From NCBI GenBank assembly GCA_964538355.1, contig CAZIFC010000002.1, positions 124,001 through 188,000 of the forward strand: a stretch of DNA of 64,000 nt, written 5' to 3'. Both the position numbers and the translations under genes were made by a program. The stretch comes from Bilophila sp964538355. GTDB lineage: Bacteria; Desulfobacterota; Desulfovibrionia; Desulfovibrionales; Desulfovibrionaceae. The notes under the pieces were generated by a model. That model did no database searches and was not told the origin of the DNA. It saw nothing but the letters and a program-made list of their open reading frames with translations. How positions within the stretch are numbered: position 1 is the first letter of the stretch; the number at the start of each line of letters is the position of its first letter. This document shows positions 60,867 to 64,000 of this stretch, one piece after another.

Positions 60867-63287
60867 ATGAACCTGACCGTCGAATATCAGCACATCACCG
60901 AACTGTTCCGCAATGCCCACGCCGAGGGGCGGCACTTCCTCTATGAGTTTGAAGTGTATAACCTGCTGGCCCTTTCCGGTTCGGAAACGCCGCCCAAATG
61001 TTCCTTCATCCCCCGGAACGCCCGCCCGTCGGAAGAAGAAATCATGTCCATGCCCGGCGAAAAGGCCGTGCTCAAAATCATTTCCCCGACCATCATCCAC
61101 AAGACCGAGGTGGGCGGGGTACGCATCGTTCCCAAGACGCCGGACAAGGTGCGCTCCGCCGTGCGCCGGATGCTCTCCGAAGTCCCGGAACGCTATGCCG
61201 AATGGATCGAGCACAGCCCCGCCTCCGCGCCGGAAAGCTACCGCGGGCTGACCGGAACGGCCCTTCAGAACGCGGTGGCCGCCGACATCAAGGGGGTCTT
61301 GCAGGTGCAGTTCATGCCGCCGGATTCGGAATCCTTCGGCAACGAACTGATCGTGGGCCTGCGCCGAACCCGTGAATTCGGCATGGTCATCAGTGCGGGG
61401 CTTGGCGGAACCGACACCGAACTCTATGCCGAACGGTTCCGCAAGGGGCAGGCCATCGTCGCCGCCCTGACCGAACTGACGGACGGGGACGCCTTTTTCG
61501 AGCTGTTCCGCAAGACGGTCTCCTACCGGAAGCTTGCCGGGCTGACCCGCGGGCAACGCCGCATCATTACCGACGAACAGCTGATCGAATGCTTCGAATC
61601 CTTCATCCGCATGGGCAACACCTTTTCCCCCTCGAACCCCGATGCGCCGTTCATCATCGAAGAGCTGGAAATCAACCCCTTTACGTTTACCGACTACCTC
61701 ATGGTTCCGCTGGACGGCATGTGCCGCTTCTCCGTCCCCGGCGAGCAGGGCATTTCCCGCCCCATCCACAAAATCGGCAACCTGCTGCATCCACGCTCCA
61801 TCGGCATCATTGGAGTTTCCGCAACCCGGCGGAATTTCGGGCGCATCATCCTTGAAAACGTCATTGCCTCGGGTTTCGACCGGGACAGGCTGACCATCAT
61901 CCGGGACGGCGGCGAGGATGCCTCCGGCGTGCGCTGCGTGCCTTCCGTAAAGGATCTGGGCGAGCCGCTGGATCTGTTCATCGTCGCCATCGGCGCGGAA
62001 CACGTTCCCGCGCTGGTGGACGACATCATCACCTCCAAGGCGGCGCACAGCGTGATGCTCATCCCCGGCGGACTCGGGGAAACCGAAGAGAGCCGGGACA
62101 TGACCGCCCGCATGATCGCCCGCATCAACGAAGCCCACGCCGCCCTCCCCTCCGGTGGAGACGGCGGCCCCGTGTTCCTCGGCGCGAACTGCATGGGCGT
62201 GATTTCCCGCCCCGGCAAGTACGACACCTGGTTCATCCCCGCCGCCAAGATGCCGGATTATCGACGCTATCCCTGCCGCCGCACCGCCATTTTCAGCCAG
62301 AGCGGAGCCTTCTTGCTGAACCGCTTCAGCCAGACCCCGGAAATGAGTCCGGCCTACCTTGTCTCGATGGGAAACCAGACCGATCTGACCCTCGGGGACA
62401 TGATGCGCCACTTCATGGACTCCTCGGAGGTGGATGTCATCGCCGTGTATGCGGAAGGCTTCAAGGATCTTGACGGGCTTCAGTTCGCGGAAGCCGTGCG
62501 CGAGGCCGTGCGCCGCGACAAGCAGGTGATTTTCTACAAGGCCGGACGCACCCCCGAAGGCAAGACCGCGACAAGCGGGCATACCGCGTCCCTTGCGGGA
62601 GACTACATGGTCTGCGAAACCTGCATCCGGCAGGCGGGGGCAATCATGGCCCGCAACTTCACGGAGTTTCAGGATCTCATCCTGCTGGCGGAAACCTTCG
62701 CCACGGCCTCCATCCGGGGCAAGCGGCTCGGGGCGGTCAGCGGCGCGGGCTTTGAGGCCGTCGGCATGGCGGATTCCCTCCAGTCCGACGAGTACAGCCT
62801 GTGCCTCGGGGAGCTTTCCGAGACGACCCGCGCGGCAATGAAACAGCTCATCGCCTCCCGCGGGCTTGAAAAGCTCGTGCCGATCCACAACCCGCTCGAC
62901 ATCAACCCCGGTGCGGACGACGAAGTGCACGCCTGCATGGCGGAACTGATGCTCAACGACGAAAACATCGATGCCGTTGTCATCGGGCTTGACCCGCTCT
63001 CCCCGGTCACGCATTCACTGGAAGAAACGGATATCGACGCCTTCCGCATGGACGCTCCCAACGGGATCCTGACGCTGCTCTCCGACGTCCGCTCCCGGAA
63101 CAGCAAGCCGCTGGTGGCGGTGGTGGACGGCGGGGAACGCTTTGATCCGCTCCGGCGTGCGCTTCGCGAGCGGGGCATCCCGGTCTTTCCGGTCTGCGAC
63201 CGGGCCGTCGCCGCGCTGGCCCTGTATCTCGAATCCCGGCTGGCCGCGGAGGGACTCAAGCACGCGGCCTTCTGCGCCCTGCGGTAG
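60867..63287 (+). CDS. NDP-forming acyl-CoA synthetase, ATP-grasp first
   Basis: An 806-residue single-chain enzyme that couples acyl-CoA cleavage to ADP phosphorylation, or the reverse. Order: ATP-grasp domain (about 1-275; KIISPTIIHKTEVGGVRI, EELEINPF), CoA-binding Rossmann domain (about 300-425; HPRSIGIIGVSATRRNFGRII) and a succinyl-CoA-ligase-like part (about 440-800) with SGAFLLNRFSQ and the phosphohistidine segment TATSGHTASLAG. The ATP-grasp-first order is the reverse of the alpha-beta fusion usual in acetate-CoA ligases. The acyl substrate is unknown. CCGGAGG precedes the ATG. The gene ends 126 nt before trpS. Confidence 0.88.
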   Translation: MNLTVEYQHITELFRNAHAEGRHFLYEFEVYNLLALSGSETPPKCSFIPRNARPSEEEIMSMPGEKAVLKIISPTIIHKTEVGGVRIVPKTPDKVRSAVRRMLSEVPERYAEWIEHSPASAPESYRGLTGTALQNAVAADIKGVLQVQFMPPDSESFGNELIVGLRRTREFGMVISAGLGGTDTELYAERFRKGQAIVAALTELTDGDAFFELFRKTVSYRKLAGLTRGQRRIITDEQLIECFESFIRMGNTFSPSNPDAPFIIEELEINPFTFTDYLMVPLDGMCRFSVPGEQGISRPIHKIGNLLHPRSIGIIGVSATRRNFGRIILENVIASGFDRDRLTIIRDGGEDASGVRCVPSVKDLGEPLDLFIVAIGAEHVPALVDDIITSKAAHSVMLIPGGLGETEESRDMTARMIARINEAHAALPSGGDGGPVFLGANCMGVISRPGKYDTWFIPAAKMPDYRRYPCRRTAIFSQSGAFLLNRFSQTPEMSPAYLVSMGNQTDLTLGDMMRHFMDSSEVDVIAVYAEGFKDLDGLQFAEAVREAVRRDKQVIFYKAGRTPEGKTATSGHTASLAGDYMVCETCIRQAGAIMARNFTEFQDLILLAETFATASIRGKRLGAVSGAGFEAVGMADSLQSDEYSLCLGELSETTRAAMKQLIASRGLEKLVPIHNPLDINPGADDEVHACMAELMLNDENIDAVVIGLDPLSPVTHSLEETDIDAFRMDAPNGILTLLSDVRSRNSKPLVAVVDGGERFDPLRRALRERGIPVFPVCDRAVAALALYLESRLAAEGLKHAAFCALR

Positions 63288-63413
63288 GCGCGGAAGCGCA
63301 ACGGCATTTGAACTTCGCCGTGCTATCATGTATGAACAGAGGGCTACGGTGGGCGGCGTATGCCTGCCGTCCCTCAAACAGCATCACGAAATCGACGATA
63401 AGGAACAGCTCTC

Positions 63414-64000
63414 ATGGAACAGATTATTTTGACTGGAGACAGGCCCACCGGACGACTGCATGTCGGACACTACGTCGGTTCGCTGAAACGCCGCGTAGAA
63501 CTTCAGAACTCCGGCGCGTATGACAAGATTTTCATCATGATCGCGGACGCGCAGGCCCTGACCGACAACGCCGAACACCCCGAAAAGGTGCGCCAGAACA
63601 TCATCGAGGTTGCGCTCGACTATCTCGCCTGCGGCCTTGACCCCGCAAGATCCACGCTGTTCATCCAGTCGCAGATCCCCGAACTCTGTGAGCTTTCCTT
63701 CTATTACATGAACCTCGTGACCGTCTCCAGGCTCCAGCGCAACCCCACGGTGAAAGCCGAAATCCAGATGCGGAACTTCGAAACCAGCATCCCCGTCGGC
63801 TTCTTCACCTACCCGATCAGCCAGGCTTCCGACATCACCGCGTTCAAGGCTACCGCCGTGCCCGTGGGCGAGGATCAGGCTCCCATGATCGAACAGACCA
63901 AGGAAATCGTCCGCAAGTTCAACTCGGTCTACGGTGAAACGCTTGTCGAGCCTGAAATGCTTCTGCCCGACAACGCCGCCTGCCTGCGGCTTCCCGGCAT
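63414..64000 (+). CDS. trpS: Tryptophanyl-tRNA synthetase (3' partial)
   Basis: Charges tRNA-Trp. About 195 N-terminal residues are visible before the window ends in frame without a stop. The class I HIGH-type motif is in TGDRPTGRLHVGHYVGSL, followed by FIMIADAQALTDNAEHPEKV, SQIPELCELSFYYMNLV and VPVGEDQAPMIEQTKEI, all typical of TrpRS. The KMSKS motif lies beyond the edge. AAGGA lies upstream of the ATG. Confidence 0.95.
   Translation, partial: MEQIILTGDRPTGRLHVGHYVGSLKRRVELQNSGAYDKIFIMIADAQALTDNAEHPEKVRQNIIEVALDYLACGLDPARSTLFIQSQIPELCELSFYYMNLVTVSRLQRNPTVKAEIQMRNFETSIPVGFFTYPISQASDITAFKATAVPVGEDQAPMIEQTKEIVRKFNSVYGETLVEPEMLLPDNAACLRLPG

Noticed and set aside
60144..63014. 956-codon open frame on the minus strand opposite the EamA and acyl-CoA synthetase genes
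   Set aside because: Antisense of two clear genes, without ribosome site or domain.

Overview
The window is a contiguous stretch of a GC-rich (about 60%) bacterial chromosome, probably from a Desulfovibrionaceae member (Desulfovibrio/Bilophila-like). The evidence is a Desulfovibrio-type homotrimeric porin, a membrane H+-pumping pyrophosphatase, a selenocysteine tRNA, many anaerobe-type Fe-S/flavin proteins, and Fur boxes resembling the form I recall for Desulfovibrio (TGAAAAT-n-ATTTTCA). The species call is inference. No rRNA, CRISPR, IS element, prophage or integrase is visible.

Layout. 1-0.8 kb: end of a TPR protein. 0.9-6.7 kb: minus-strand operon uvrB-ligA-dapB-nadE, divergent from a T4 endonuclease V-like pyrimidine-dimer glycosylase. 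7.4 kb: tRNA-Sec with its own promoter and terminator. 7.7-13.7 kb: a large MscS-family channel and a 1019-residue membrane protein with a decayed PHP-like domain. 13.7-18.0 kb: a membrane polyferredoxin and a dual-sensor EAL protein with a broken GGDEF site. 18.2-21.7 kb: flavoprotein, thioredoxin-fold protein, iron alcohol dehydrogenase, endonuclease IV. 21.8-23.8 kb: hppA. 24.2-28.4 kb: lipoprotein and a translation-related operon (trmI, ABC-F, trmH). 28.6-32.2 kb: Na/Pi cotransporter and M23 endopeptidase. 32.6-36.4 kb: NitT/TauT-type ABC operon carrying an AbrB-like membrane protein and a tandem pair of Fluc/CrcB fluoride channels. 36.5-40.8 kb: small secreted protein, AI-2E family permease, HtrA protease, amidohydrolase.

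41-50 kb is the most interesting region: an iron regulon on the minus strand. Its order is DUF2325 protein, STAS-like protein with a Cys/His-rich tail, flavodoxin, feoA, feoB, small YtxH-like membrane protein, P1B-type ATPase with an SCAL transmembrane motif, HMA-like membrane protein, then a porin. Candidate Fur boxes precede three separate blocks of it. The ATPase and its two small partners look like a ferrosome (Fez) iron-storage organelle cluster coupled to ferrous iron uptake.

50.5-64 kb: galE, a putative b-type heme membrane protein, an aromatic amino acid permease, a polyphosphate operon (ppk, HD protein, ppx), then a scaffold gap of 100 Ns whose two flanks share an exact 55-bp sequence (an assembly artefact signature). 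After the gap come a stand-alone B3/B4 tRNA-editing domain, an EamA exporter, an NDP-forming acyl-CoA synthetase and the start of trpS, which runs off the window.
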